Source: Rhynchonema sp. JSB1_4 (lineage: Eukaryota > Nematoda > Chromadorea > Monhysterida > Xyalidae). Taken from it: a stretch of 64,000 nt of DNA. The position numbers and the translations under genes were made by a program. The stretch is taken from positions 62,001 to 126,000 of the forward strand of contig JASAMV010002310.1 in assembly GCA_030248065.1 (NCBI GenBank), in the 5' to 3' direction. Below the pieces are notes generated by a model. It worked only from the letters and a program-made list of their open reading frames with translations. It did no database searches and was not told where the DNA came from. This document shows positions 31,509 to 44,389 of this stretch, piece after piece; positions within the stretch are counted from its first letter, which is position 1, and every line of letters begins with the position of its first letter.

Positions 31509-34500
31509 TCAAGCACGAAACGGAGGCACAATTCGGCGTTGCGGTGCGTTGCCGCTGGTCGGGGTTGGTCTGGGTAATCGACTGTTGCTCCGATAATAGT
31601 TGTTGTGATTATTGTTGCCTGTTGAGGCAAGATCAGGGTCCTGGTCCGAGTCCGGTTTCGTTTTATTCGGTTCCAGATCAACGTCTTCGTCGGGCTGGTG
31701 ATTGGCAACGAACCGTACCGAACCGGCGACGGGCTGTTTTGATGAGGTCACCACGTTGTTTGTTGCGTCCACATCAACGAGACTGCGCGATCGAGCTCGG
31801 GACAACGACACTCGGATGGGATTGATGGCAATCGGGTTGGAACGACCATTTTCAGAAGGTGGGGGATGCGATGGGGCACGCACGTGACGACGGGGGTTGG
31901 CCTGAAACAGGGTAGGAACTTATTTATAGTGATCTTCATTGAAACCCTATGTATAAAGAGCAAGCAAACGCGGTTGCGGAAAAAATAATGCAAGGTCCAA
32001 TATCCGCACCGCGTTGCCTGGCCTGGCCACACTCCAACTATTGTAGTTTTCGAACAATGTTCGGTCCTCTGTCTAAACCAACGTTTTCTTACAACACTCT
32101 GGAAGCGCTCTACACTATTGGTGAAAATGTTGGGTCCGCCCGATATGTCTCCGGTCTAAAAGGTGTTGCAGGTGTTACCTTTTTCGTTTCCACAATTCCA
32201 TCCGAGTACGTTGTCTTCACCGACGAATTCGTTTTTGCACTCTGATTCGCACTTTGGCTTGACGATCGGGCGCGCTGCAGAAGAACGAAGCGAATCAAAA
32301 AACGGAAAATGAACAATCACTAGAATTGTCACAGTCAGTTGCAAAACTACAAAATAATGATGACTAAAGTAAGCTAACGTTTCGTCTGGATATCGAGTTT
32401 CCAGACACCACCGATGAGCCGATAGGGGGCAGTTTGGTCATGGAATGGTGGTGCTGATCGGAAGAGACGGTGACTCGTTGAGGCGGTCGTGGACGTTGTT
32501 GACCCGTTGTGTCTGAACGATATTGTTGGATACTGTATTTTTCTATTGTTGCTTTTTTCAGAAAATACGAGAGTATGAAACTGAGGTATGAAAACTTGGT
32601 CTTGCCTTGGTCACGTGATCCTAGGATTTTTAAAAAAATTTTATGAAGGGATCTTCTCAGTAATCTCATGATGTCGTGAACAATTTTTACACCGCTTGAC
32701 TTAAGGTAGTCGCATCAGTAAATCTAGAGACATTATTGATCTCACCATACGAGCTGACACTGCGACCATTTGGCATCGGGCCAACAGCGTTTCCACGCCA
32801 TCGCGGTTTGGGTATGGGTGCAAATCGTATGTGTTGTTGTTGTTCGCTTGAGTGTTGTTGCGATGGTGATGTGTGTGAGCCACGAGTGGCTGTTCTGCCA
32901 TTGCCACGAAGCACTGCAACAAATTTTGAATTTTGAATCTGCATTACTCAAACAATGTGTCTCTCGGTTCCCCATCGGTCTGACCAGCTCTCGCAAATGG
33001 ACGGTGCACCAGGTCATCGTCAGTGCGGATGTGAAAGACGGTCTGATGAACCAAAAAGATACATGAGCTGACTTTCAGCTCGGAAAGCAGATTGTGCAAG
33101 CGCTCAATGGTATTCAGATCAGAATAATCGTCGAAAAGGTGGACGACACTTAACGAAAAGGGCACCTGATTTGACCCGATTTTTTGGCGATTGAGGTTTG
33201 AGTTTTGGTGGAAGCTTGGTGGGTCGTTGGAGCAATTTCGATTTGGCCCTGGATTTGGGACGAACGACGGCGCCGGGTGAACGTGAGGTAAGTTTCATGG
33301 ATTTCAGCTGGAAAAGTTGATCAAGGTTTTTTGAAAAATCAAAATTTGGAAGCAGGAAACGTTGCTTATTATTCGTACCGTTGGCGAGAGCCTATCACAG
33401 AGTTCATCCAATATTTCATCGAATCGTGCACTCTCACTTTGGTCGATCAGCGGATCGTCCGTTAATCTAAAATTGTGGCCAGCTTTGAATCTATCCAAAG
33501 CAGTGTTTTCTGATTTAGGTTCCAAAAATCTGTTCACCAACGTGTCTAACGAAGAGCCGGATCTGCTCGCGAATGAACTGCGTCGAATGTGGGCCGACGG
33601 TGCACTGAAACATCACGGAATCAATTGTCGACGTTGAACTTCAGTGATCGGATTAGTCCCATCTGGTCCGGGTTCGACTAACTGTTTTGTGTCAGCAAGT
33701 TGTTCGTTGACAGATGACTCTCAAAAACTCACTTGACGAACGCAAGATTTCACCAGACCGATCCCAACTTTGACGCAGTGGGTAGTGGGTCACAAAGTTT
33801 TTTTTGACAACAACGTTGTCACAAACCCTTTCAAACAACTCACCCATAATAAACACTTGTTGCGTTAATGGTGACTGATGGTGCTGGCCTGGGTCGGGTT
33901 CTCACATCGAGCACAGGTCCCGGTCTCGGCACGGTACTTCCAATCAGTCTTAAATGCGGGAACGCCGTCCGCCAGTCCTCGATTTCTTGTTGCTTCTCTT
34001 CGTCCGACAATCGTGTGCCATCATACAAGGCTGAATCGATCTTGGCAAACAGGTCGGCGACGCGACGCGCGGCATTGCGATCGTACTCCTTGATCAATCA
34101 GGGAGAATGTTGACAAGTTGAAATAAAGTACGCTAAAAAAAGTCATGCAGAACTGGGACTGAATCACGGGGCTGAATCGGATGCCAACGTCACATGACTT
34201 TTTGTGGATCAGGAAATAAAATTTCAAGATTTACTGATGTGTTGACGCCAAAAAGGTTGCTGCTTCCCCGGGAACACTCTATTGCGCTATGGTCAACATT
34301 TGTGATTTCATGAAAGCTGTGTTACTTTAACAGAACAAAAACGGAATCGCAAAGAAATGAGAACACAGTTTCATTTTCTGATCACTCACGTCTTCTCCCC
34401 ATGACGCCAGGGACGAATCCCGTCCAGAGTCACAATCAATCGATGACAAGCCGGCGGATCGGGGCAGCGTTGGTGGCACTCTGTCGTCAGAGTCGGTTGG

Positions 34501-34796
34501 ACTCAGTGATTTGCTGTAAAGACGTTCGCTTTTCGATCACTTTTCGAGAATAGAAGAAAATCCGACGAGCGTAAAATAGTTTTTTTTAGATATGGGGGCA
34601 AGTTTTATCCTCGTCCAACTTACACTTTTCGTTAGAGCTGGTGCCCCGACCAAACAGCCCGATAACATGGTAGCGGGCATGCCTACCGACCCTGAGTGAC
34701 GCACCTGCATTGTGGTTCCAAATCGTGCTCAGCAACATTTGCTGGTGGCAGATTGGGCAGCTGTCTCGGTCGTCGTGCCTTGATCACCCGACTCAT
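31509..34796 (-). CDS. FAM149B1-like: FAM149-family (DUF3719) protein
   Basis: Eight exons: 34705-34796, 34390-34513, 33844-34088, 33379-33604, 33166-33307, 32746-32913, 32379-32512, 31509-31901; every junction is phase-consistent and the product is 507 residues. The N terminus (MSRVIKARRPRQLPNLPP) is followed by a Ser/Asp-rich lead and SLASWGED, then the DUF3719 core (RRVADLFAKIDSALYDG, WRTAFPHLRLIG), the family signature. Further on are SARFDEILDELCDRLS and KLPPIGSS, both with counterparts in vertebrate FAM149B1, and a basic, Asn/Pro-rich C terminus. FAM149B1 is a ciliary protein in vertebrates (linked to Joubert-type ciliopathy), so a cilium or centrosome role is likely by homology. The acceptor of the fourth exon is within TGATGTTTCAG. 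Confidence 0.85.
32998..33031 (+). repeat. Repeat R1 copy, core only
   Basis: GGTGCACCAGGTCATCGTCA core, antisense in an intron of the FAM149-like gene. Confidence 0.6.
34185..34240. repeat. Repeat R2 copy
   Basis: CACATGACTTTTTGTGG followed by TTCAAGATTTACTGATG; located in the first half of the intron between FAM149-like exons 2 and 3. Confidence 0.45.
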
Positions 34797-36092
34797 CGCA
34801 GTCAATCGGCGATCACTTCATTTTCAATTTTAGTGGCTCTTCTGAAAACATACCTTTCATTTCTTGGGATCACGGAGTAGGGAACACGCATTGCTGAACA
34901 GAGCACAGTTTCTAAATGTCTTAATTTTATGAGTGTTTTATGCATCTGGCTCAACAGCAAAATGATTGGAGCGAATTAGGTTGTAAAAGGTGCACAAACG
35001 CACAAGAACAGCTGGGTTGTCCCATTGCATCAAGCTAATTGATAACTAAAATCAGGTCCGGCTGCTAACTTGCGTGATAATTATGCTATCGGCAACAGTT
35101 GGAAGGTCAGTCAACAGGTTTGCGGGTGCAGCCATGGTCAAGTGCTTTATGCACCAGCGCACTGCCCTGGCAAGTCGTACCATAAAGCACCTTTTGCGTT
35201 CCCAAGCTTACTATAGGTCGATGTGTCTGTGTGTGTGTGTGTGTGTGTAGCCATGGTAACCCTATGCTCAGTGCCCTCATACACGTGATTATTGAGACCA
35301 TCGCCCTGTCACTTGGGATTGGTTTCTGAACCCGACAACTGTTGGTAAATGTGGCGATTATGAGCTGTGTTAGTGCTTGACTGGCAGTACTACAAAATGG
35401 TGCAAATATCAGCGTGAACCAATAACTTTGTTGCAGCACCAGATTTACATAGGTATGTACATGCTGCCGTTAAAATCTTTTGGTGCAATTGCGTGGGTGT
35501 GTGGCGAGGTTATTTGAATTTGATAAATCACTGTTGTTTCGTAGTTTGATCGTACCAAACCGAAGCTAATAATAGCGCATCAGCTGACTTGGCTCCATAA
35601 TTTATTCTTGGCATAAACAACCCTGTACATTGTGACGACAAATGAGCATCCCATGCTCAGTAAACAAGCAACAAAACACTCACAATTGAACTTACTCAGG
35701 CACAAGTAATACTCTCAAAAATCAACTGGACTGGATAACTGAGCAAATCACGATGAAGCAAAACAGGGAAAAATAAGAAAGATTGAAAAACTGATACCTA
35801 GAGGCGAAATGCCCTGATTTTACAAGGTGACCAAGTGAAGAAAATATCTCTAGCACCCAACTTTATGATCAGGCTGGCCAACCTGTGCGAATTTCTGTAC
35901 AAATAGGCAGATAAATGAAAATATCCGAAAGCATCAGAGAAATTTATTATAAAAAACAAGTCAGGTGAAAGTCAGCAAAGTTTGCATAAATGACACGTGT
36001 TGACATCGAGACCCGCTCTGTGTGCGCGCTTTGTGGCAGTTTACATCCCCATCAAATCCGTCGTTTTTTAGTATTTCGAATAGCGCGCCGCG
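34797..36092. other. Intergenic region between FAM149-like and BPI-like genes
   Basis: Would hold the promoter of the FAM149-like gene and the 3' UTR of the BPI-like gene. A (GT)n tract lies at about 35229-35249. No exon recognised. Confidence 0.55.
35943..35948 (-). terminator. Polyadenylation signal of the BPI-like gene
   Basis: AATAAA on the minus strand, about 145 bp beyond the stop codon. Confidence 0.45.
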
Positions 36093-39000
36093 TTATATCT
36101 CGGTGACGTTCACATTCTGAAAGGTGACACAAAGTTTTTTTGGAATCACTTGGACAACTGGTACATTCACGCTGACGATGACCTGGTGCAAAACCGACTG
36201 CCTGTGAAAACAGGACGAAACGGGCACAACTGACTGCAGTTACATCATGGTGTACCATGCAAAAAGTAATCATTTCACACGACAAAACTGTGACCAAAGG
36301 TCATGCAAGAACAATGAACCTGTCGGGGAGGGCTCGATAGCGATCATTCCCAATATGGCTCAACATAACAAAAGGACGTGTCAAGAACAAGAGTCACTGA
36401 TAAATTGTGAATTCGATCCGCTTTTAGCCAATAGTTTATTTCGAGACAGCTGCCGTTTGCCATGATCAAAATCATGAGCTTTGGTGAATCTCGAATCATT
36501 GATGGTTTTAAAGTCACGTGACCAAGACAGCTCCAACAAACACGCAGCACATGTACCTTTGGCAGCGCATCCTTGAATTCATCGACACATTTCTCGTGGT
36601 CGAACTGATCAAGTGTGAGATCAACACTGACACCCAACTGTGCCTCATCAATGTGTATGACGGCCGTTTGCGGGTCGATGCCACAATGGTCGGACATGGC
36701 GATGCCGACTGCTGATGTGATCGACTCGACTTTGTGCTTGATCTTCGGCCAGATTACGTCCTTGATCATGCCTGATATGGAAAGGGGAGCACGACACTAT
36801 AGTTTGTGTATGTGTACATGGCCATTGGCGGTGACAATGACCTGATGCACCACCTGGCTGTGACAGTAGGTTTTAACAGGTCCAAACGGACTGTCAAAAA
36901 CATATGTGAGAGTAGGTCTATCGGAGCGCAACTTTCACACTGGTCGATTATCGAATTCTGAAAAAGCTTTAATCTCACAATGTTCAACCTGATGATGCGA
37001 CTCTGATGGTTGTAAAGTGCGCACTGATAACTGATGTTTTAAGTTGCACACAACACACCTTGTATCAAATCCTCGACGAAGAATGACCATTCCAACGGGA
37101 ACGCACTGTTATCAATCGATATATTGGCACTGACGAGGTCTATAGTGGCCTTGAACGTGCCATTATCAATGTGTGGCGCTACACGACCGTCGAATGTGAG
37201 CACAAACGACATGAAGATCGATGATGTTTCACGGATCGGGTTAACGATGTACATCAAGATCTTCTCGCGTCTGCGTGCGAAAAAAATGAAGTATAGCAGG
37301 TTTCTAAGTTCACGGGGCCATCTGGTGCACTCGCGCTGACGATGACCTGGTGCACCGCCGTCTGCGAAAGCAGGTCACAATGGGCAACCATATGCGCGCG
37401 TTGTACTATACACATTCCCGATTTCTCGATGGCAATGGGATGTCTTGGTCAAGTGAAGTTTATGCCATCAGCATATTTCGAGATTTCCGAAAGGGTTTGA
37501 GCTCTAAACACCCAACAAACAACTTTTACGCTGCTCAAAATTAGAACCAAGCCGCCAAACACTGACAAATCTCGAAAACATCGTTAATCCTGACTCGAAA
37601 ACACGTGACCGAGGCCTGACCAAAAACAGTAGAAGATATTGCCCGGCATGCTCAGTTGGAGTTCTGCGTTATAGTAAAAAATCGGAAACTCGAAAAGAAG
37701 ATCAACAACTCACAGCATGAACCGAATTGTATCATTCTCTCCTGCTCCAAAGTCCGGCTGCTCAAAGTTGTATACCCTCAGCCAGAAGAAGCACTCGACG
37801 CACATGGTCGTGAGGAACTTTCTGGATCGAGGCGGAATCAACGGATTGGTCACCGGAATGGTCATATTGATCAGCATGAACTCCCAATCCATAATCGCTA
37901 ACAAATCGTTGATTAGTCGATCCTCGACCCACGCAGTCAGATGGTGACTGTTGCGATCGGGATTGATCGATTGATCCAATTGCAGTTCAACGTGACCGAA
38001 CTCTCTGCCGATCGAATTCAACGTCCTGTCTAAGTCCGGATCTGCACCCTCGTCACCCTGAGTTTCAGGGTCGGACTCATCATTGTCATCGGCGTCGATT
38101 TGTTGGAGATTTTCGTCGAAATGCATTGTTTGCATGACCGTGCGACGCGTTGAAGTGGTCGTCGGGGCGGGTGTGGTAGCTGAAACAAAAGTGGTGACGA
38201 AATGATCAGTCCAGTTATGTATGAGGCGTGCGGCCCACACTGGTTTAGGGACCTTTCTAAACACTTCAGTGATGTGAATGCAGCATGTTTATCTGGCTTT
38301 ATCGCCTTTCGACCTGTTTCTAGAGACGGGAGGTGGTGCACCAGGTCATCGTCAGTGCGGATGCACTAGATGGCCACAACCCCAAACCGGAGCTTTAAGA
38401 TCCTAACCGTCCCCATCTCCATGTGGTTCATTCGTCCAAGACACGGCCACTTTCACGCCCAACATTCCATCCTGCAGCCTCACCTGTGCCACGTGATAGT
38501 GCAGTGATGCGTTGATGGACTTTTTGGGCAGCCAGGCATCCGGCAACACTTTGCGAAGGGGAATGGCTCGGTTGAACATGGATGAGATTTTGGAGACTAT
38601 CTGGAATTTGACTATGTCCGTCTTAGTTTCCTGTCTTTTGCATGTTACGCAAGCTATGATGTTTAAGGACAGCAGGAAACTAGCCTGTGAGTCTTTTTGG
38701 AGGTGGTGCATTTGCACTGACGATGACCTTGGTGAACCGCTCTGTGAAAATTGATCGAAACGCTGTCAGATGGCAGATTCTTGCATAATTCATGCTATCT
38801 TTACTGCACCAGGCTGCAAGGTGAGCATGACACTGATAGGGGCTTACGAGACTTTGGTGGCATCAGCGATCGCTTAATCGACGGCCACATGATCTTTTTA
38901 ATTTGCTGATGCATAGAGTTTTTTCGAACAAATGAGCACAAGCATCTCATTTGAGAACACCCACCAACACTCACCCTGTTCACTTGTGGACATATGAACC

Positions 39001-40236
39001 CATCGAAGTTCTTCTCCAACATGGCACCACTCAGTTTGGCCGAATTGTGAAACAGCCAGTAATTCCTGGTGCTTGACTGCACTGAAGGTTGGTCGAACGC
39101 ACAACCGGACATCGTCAGACTCACAGGGTCAGGGGTGGCTGGGTCGTCGTCAGTGTGTTGCTCGGGACGAAGCTTGATGGATGCCGAGGGGAATTTGATG
39201 TCCATCTGAAGCAGCCAGGCATTGTGATGTTTCGTGCGTCCAAACATCGGGGATACAAAGAAAGGGGTACGGACAGAACAGCAGGTGGAAAGCACAGCAG
39301 CCGCTGTTTGCGTTTCTGTGTCTGTATACATCTTGACCAAAGCTTGGGATAAGACTACATTTTTCCAAACAGCTCTGCATAGTGGCTGCTGATTTTGAAA
39401 AAAACTTTTAAGTCCCCGCTGCATATTCTCTTCTAAAACGCCCGACAAACAGTTCGATCAACCAACTTGTACGGTCTCCTCAGTGACGGGCAACGGCCAC
39501 AACTCAGCCGTCACATTGGCCTCTGTTGTGAGACTGAAGTTGTAGAGGAAGACCTGAAGTTGATGTTTTAGGTCCCAGGCGTGCTCTCCTGTTTGTGTGT
39601 TCCCAAGGGATGCAAAATAAAACGGTACCTCGAAAGTGTCTGATCGCAGATCGAATCTGATCGAGTCCAGACTGATGAGGTTGGCCACATCAACGTGTCC
39701 CAAGGAGCCCAACGTTGATGTCGATTCATCAGATTTCACGTTCAATGCCATTGGCGTGTTGTCCAACATTCCGAGACCCTTCGCGATCGCAAACGCACCG
39801 ACCTGGGGGATAGGTCGAAAGGCTGAGAATGCAACATACAGCAAATGATGATGAATGGACTTGGGGCGGAATGTTTTACGAACATATTATGCATATTTCG
39901 AGTATATTGTGTTTAGCTTTGGGGCACTGGCGGACATTTTTCATCTCTCGACCAGCACAAGAGTCAGTTAGAATTTGCCTGGGAACAATTCACGCTGGTC
40001 GACATCAGACTCATCAGAAAATCTTGAAAAAGGCCGATCCGATCCGATCATCAAACTTGTGACCGACGTCGGCACCAACTTACAACCAAACACGACGACA
40101 CTGCATAATGTATCAATACCTGATTGAGTCCCTTCTCCGAAATGAGTACTGCAAAGCGCGATTCGGCATTGACTGAACGGTGAAGTGCCAGTCCGATACA
40201 CATGATCACGTGACATAAGAATGCTGATGGTCGCAT
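36093..40236 (-). CDS. Secreted BPI/LBP-family (TULIP) lipid-binding protein
   Basis: Nine exons: 40120-40236, 39467-39802, 38975-39205, 38848-38905, 38408-about 38596, 37714-38179, 37059-37270, 36557-36771, 36093-36116; all joins are in phase, giving 615 residues. A signal peptide (MRPSAFLCHVIMCIGLAL) leads into AVLISEKGLNQ, matching the BPI start VRISQKGLDY. MSGCAFDQPSVQ followed by LEKNFDGFICPQV matches the conserved disulfide region of the N-terminal barrel. DRLINDLLAIMDWEF and MTIPVTNPLIPPRSR match the start of the C-terminal barrel (FNTASLVY, DDMIP). Relatives bind lipopolysaccharide or other lipids in innate defence. The protein is longer than BPI because of a Thr-rich, then acidic, insert (ATTPAPTTTSTRR; DADDNDESDPE) between the barrels. 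The last exon is only 24 bp. Confidence 0.75.
36165..36214 (-). repeat. Repeat R1 copy
   Basis: CCTGTTTTCACAG plus core in gene orientation, about 50 bp before the acceptor of the 24-bp last exon of the BPI-like gene. Confidence 0.7.
36829..36881 (-). repeat. Repeat R1 copy
   Basis: Diverged copy (CACAGCCAGGTGGTGCATCA) in the intron 36772-37058 of the BPI-like gene. Confidence 0.65.
37318..37375 (-). repeat. Repeat R1 copy
   Basis: CCTGCTTTCGCAGACGGCGG plus full core through AGATGG, about 50 bp before the acce ptor of the exon at 37059-37270 in the same orientation as the gene. Confidence 0.7.
38313..38375 (+). repeat. Repeat R1 copy
   Basis: CCTGTTTCTAGAGACGGG plus core through AGATGG, antisense in an intron of the BPI-like gene. 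Confidence 0.7.
38700..38752 (-). repeat. Repeat R1 copy
   Basis: TTTTCACAGAGCGG plus core, sense, in the intron 38597-38847 of the BPI-like gene. Confidence 0.65.
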
Positions 40237-43200
40237 TATTGATTGATTGATTTGAATATTTACGGTTGAATATCAAGACGATGCTTCGGCCCACTCATTG
40301 TGTGATAATGTGAATTGATGTCGTTTACGTCATGGCGAAGTAGTGCTGCTGTTGTGGGTGAGTCACGAATAAAATAGATTTACGCACTGAAAAAGATCAG
40401 ATTTTGCTCAAATTGCGCTCACACTTCTTGGAACGTATTGTCGGCCGCAGAAACCGTTATTTTCTATTTGAAATTCCTGACGAAATACAGTGTAACAAAG
40501 GGCGATTTAGAATTGCCAATATTGAAATGACAAGGCACGCTGAAAAAATGTGTTGATATCTGCCAAAATACTCGGCAAAAAACTGCGCTATAATATTGCT
40601 GAACATACATATGCAGTAATGTACAACGACAATTTTGCGTGGATTTTATGTGCGGCAGCACGCAAAAATGGAAAAGTTTCAATAGATTGTCCTTATAGAA
40701 TATACCTACATACATATTGATTGAGTTTATTCGCTACCACGTACACTATTCAACCAGAAACTACGAAAGCATTGAGAAATCCGCAGAAATATGCACACAC
40801 ACAATGAACCAGTACAAAACGAGAAAAACACAATGTTACTGGCGAATACATTGAATTGAGTATTTACAGTATATACTAGCAGAGTTGGTTGAACGAATAT
40901 ACACGACGCATACAAATACTTTTTGCTGGTTTGTGGTGCACACAGGTTTACGCAAAGTCAATTGCAAACGCGCAACTTGTGCGTTTGGCTGTTGCAGCGA
41001 ACATTATTGAGCACTCGAAACCACGCTAGAAGTCAACGAAAGCGCGTTCAAGATATTTGTGAACAATTTCTTGGGCCTGCTGGATCAAGGAAATTGGTAC
41101 ATTTTGCGCAAGTAACCGGCAATAACAGCGTGCAGCAGAAGTCAGAAGCCGTTCATGAAATTATCATTCACCAAACGTTGATTGACGTGAATGGCATTAT
41201 TCTTACGCATGTTTGCATTATCGTGTGTGGTGATTATGCGCATTCGTTCGTGGAGCAAAATGCACTTCAACATAAACTAACGTAAGCCGTTCATGAGTGC
41301 AGACGGGCGTTTCGCGCAGGAGAAAAGAAACGCCCACAAATTCAACAAAATGTCTGTTTCTTATAGGATTTGGCCAAAGAAACAATTACATATGTAGCCT
41401 ACAATTCTCAAACACACACAGATGATTTGTGTCGGGGCGATAAAACTGCCGTTGAACAACGGATTAAAAAATTAGTAGATAAATAATAAAAATTGAAAGT
41501 TGCGCACGTCAACATGCGCGCACTAAAAGTGTAACCTAATGTCAAAAACACTGAATACGCACGCAGTTATACATCGCAGACGGTGGTACATATATACCTG
41601 GCGCAATGCATGCAGCGTGTGGTGCAATGGCAGGCAGACACGCACGCTGAAATCAGAAGAAATACGAAAGTTTTCACCGATAAATGCAAGGCAAGCACAT
41701 TGCTGTCTGCTGTGTGTATATGCATGTGCACCCGCACAACCATACGCATACAATGCACCTGCATGTAGGCCGGGTACACAGAAATCTGTCAGTCAACATG
41801 TGTAACAGCATTTCTGCGCAGTCGGCTCTGATTCCAACATGCAACGTAATGACACGAGTGTTTTTATCAATATAACCATGATGGTGCACCTTTATTGATC
41901 AACTGCTGGTCGGGTTGTAGACAACCACAGTCTTTTTGTGACGTGCTTGTGTTTGCACAGTGCGCGCACTGCACACAGAGACAGTGTAAAGACGGGCCCA
42001 CGCCGCCAGACCCAGGGGTGCAATAACTGCATCAGAATGCATCCTGTTCCCGCACACAACGGCACTTCCGAAACTTGTTGGTGCAAGACTGGTGACAAAA
42101 TCTGTACAGTCATTCACCCCGCCACAGTGTGGGTGTTACAGTGACGGACATTTAGTGGCGCATTATATAATTTCGGCACGCTGTATTTGTGTGCCTAGAT
42201 TACGTTCACTAATCGAAGTGCAGGCAGAGATAACAGATCTACATTTTATGCATTGCTTTTGGCAGCGGAATGTAATTTATCGGTAATGATATTTATCCAA
42301 TCCACGAACACCGTTTACCAAAATGTGAGTGAATAAATGTCTGGTACCGAAATGTATCCATTGTATTCTGCTCTGACAGGCAGTGGGACAGGAACCGAAG
42401 AACGCATAGTAAGAATAGTAGTTATTTATGCGTAATGTCCCAAAACAGCGATTTAAATACATGCATATACACCAACCGCGAAACTAAATGAGAATATTTG
42501 CACCACCAAATGTTCGTGACTTGCACTTCCATCAGATTGTTTTTGTGATAGTATTGAGGGCTGCTGAAATAGTAATTGAACACAAATTGGAACAAATCCA
42601 ACGCAGGCCTGAAGCAACACTAAAAATTCCAACAAATGCATAATAGTAATAAAAATAACTATGATTTTCGTTAAAACTGTACGAAATCACAGAAGATTGT
42701 GGGAACGCAACGTGTGATGTGTGTTGACCTGCATTGCATCTGCATGTTGAACATTTTTCCACCTGAATGCACATTTTGGGTGACCAAAAGTAATCCTGGG
42801 TGCCGAGACGTGATATAAGGGAGTTTGATGTGATAACAAGAAGTCCCCAACAATAACAAAATAGAAACAAACATCACCAAATGTATTGATGTTACGCAAT
42901 GTCATGTTGTTTGACCAAATCAGATCACCCACCCAGGGGACTGGTCATTCTTTCTATTCTTTGATTTACTGCCGTTACTTTATGGTTGTATTCAATGCTG
43001 ATTTTATAAAAATCGCACCATGCTGTTATGGGGTTTCAATTGGCTTTACCTTGTCTCATTGTGATTTGAAATAATCTGATCTGTACGACACAGCCATTGG
43101 ATCGAAACCCAAATCATGATAAATAGAATATTTATTTGAAACATCTGCCCGCACACGAACGATTCAATGTATGAAACGTGGTAAGGTATACAATTATTAT

Positions 43201-44389
43201 ACTACAACTTGAAACAAAGACGTGACGGCCGAAAAGCCCTTTTTTGAACAAAACTGACAATGAAACGCTATGGTACTTTTCAGCCACACAATAATCAAAC
43301 GGTGATGGTGGGGCACGTGCACAACACGAAGTGAGGAGGGAGTGGGCTGATTGAGTGATCGAATGTCCAAATGTATTCAAACAACCGATTGCTATTGAAG
43401 CAATACAAAGTGAAACGCACAGCAATAAATATTAGCGCACGCATTACCGTTTTCTTGAGATTTTGCAACTGGGTGGTGGTGGTACCCATCGACCAACTTT
43501 TACCAGTTCCGCTGAAAAACGGTGCAGAGTGCAGTATATCATAATTCAGACAGTGATGTGTCAAATAATACAACAGCTGCTTACAACGCAAGAACAACCG
43601 CATGATAACGGACAAGTGAGATGCGAAATATAACTAAAAGTCTGTATCAAAATGACAATAATGCAGTTTCGTATCAAGAATCAAAGCTTGAAGTTGACAC
43701 TATGAAGAAAAGACAAACAAATAACTAACGAAAAAAGTATCACCCGCAAATGAGTAGTAAACCGTTCTGTGTTTGAGAATTTACTACGGACAAAAAAGTG
43801 GCATTTTGTTGACCCTAGATGCCCTGCAGAGATAGAGTACCAAAATGCTAGCTAAAACCAGTGTTTGTTTGCAATATAATTGTCGTAGAGTATGAGCAGT
43901 TTTGCCAGTCAAACCATAATTAATAACCTAATAATGCCTATAACCCGAAAAAAGCACACGGTTAGTCACTTGCGTACAGCTCGCTTCCACCCGCTTATCC
44001 AAGCACAACACACGGTACACAAACGTAACATCAACAATAAATTACATTTGTAACATAACGAACTAATTTTTGCAGTTTTTCTTGATCGGTTATGAGTCCC
44101 GTTCAAAATCGCGGTATTGCACGAGAGCAAGTAGTGGTGATGGCACATGAAGCGAGAACGTGCGGTGCAACCATCGATCCATCAGTGAAACATCATTATG
44201 TACAGACACAATGGGCCAATATGGCGTAGTCGGACAGACGCTTCAGACTCTGCAAAGGCACACTTGATTCAAACAGATTCTTGTTCAAAATAGGAAAGAC
44301 TTTGTCCAGCTTGGTGTTGATCGGCCGGCACCAGTATCTTAAGTTTGACACCAAAAATTTATTCAAACTACGCAGGCTCCTCACCTTGA
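40237..44389. other. Gene-free region
   Basis: Four kilobases upstream of the BPI-like gene and downstream of OSGIN without a recognisable exon. Short open frames on both strands overlap one another and lack domains. CA/TG-rich segments occur at 41.5-42.0 kb. OSGIN 3' UTR and BPI-like promoter must lie at its edges. Confidence 0.55.
44358..44363 (-). terminator. Polyadenylation signal of the OSGIN-like gene
   Basis: AATAAA on the minus strand 27 bp after the stop codon; close spacing but usable. Confidence 0.4.

Noticed and set aside
33362..33637. 91-codon + strand frame
   Set aside because: It is antisense to the FAM149-like exon at 33379-33604, which joins its neighbours in phase and has a family match.
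37656..38264. Reading 37710-38264 as one 184-codon gene
   Set aside because: It is a single exon (37714-38179) of the BPI-like gene plus intron; junction phases on both sides fit that gene.
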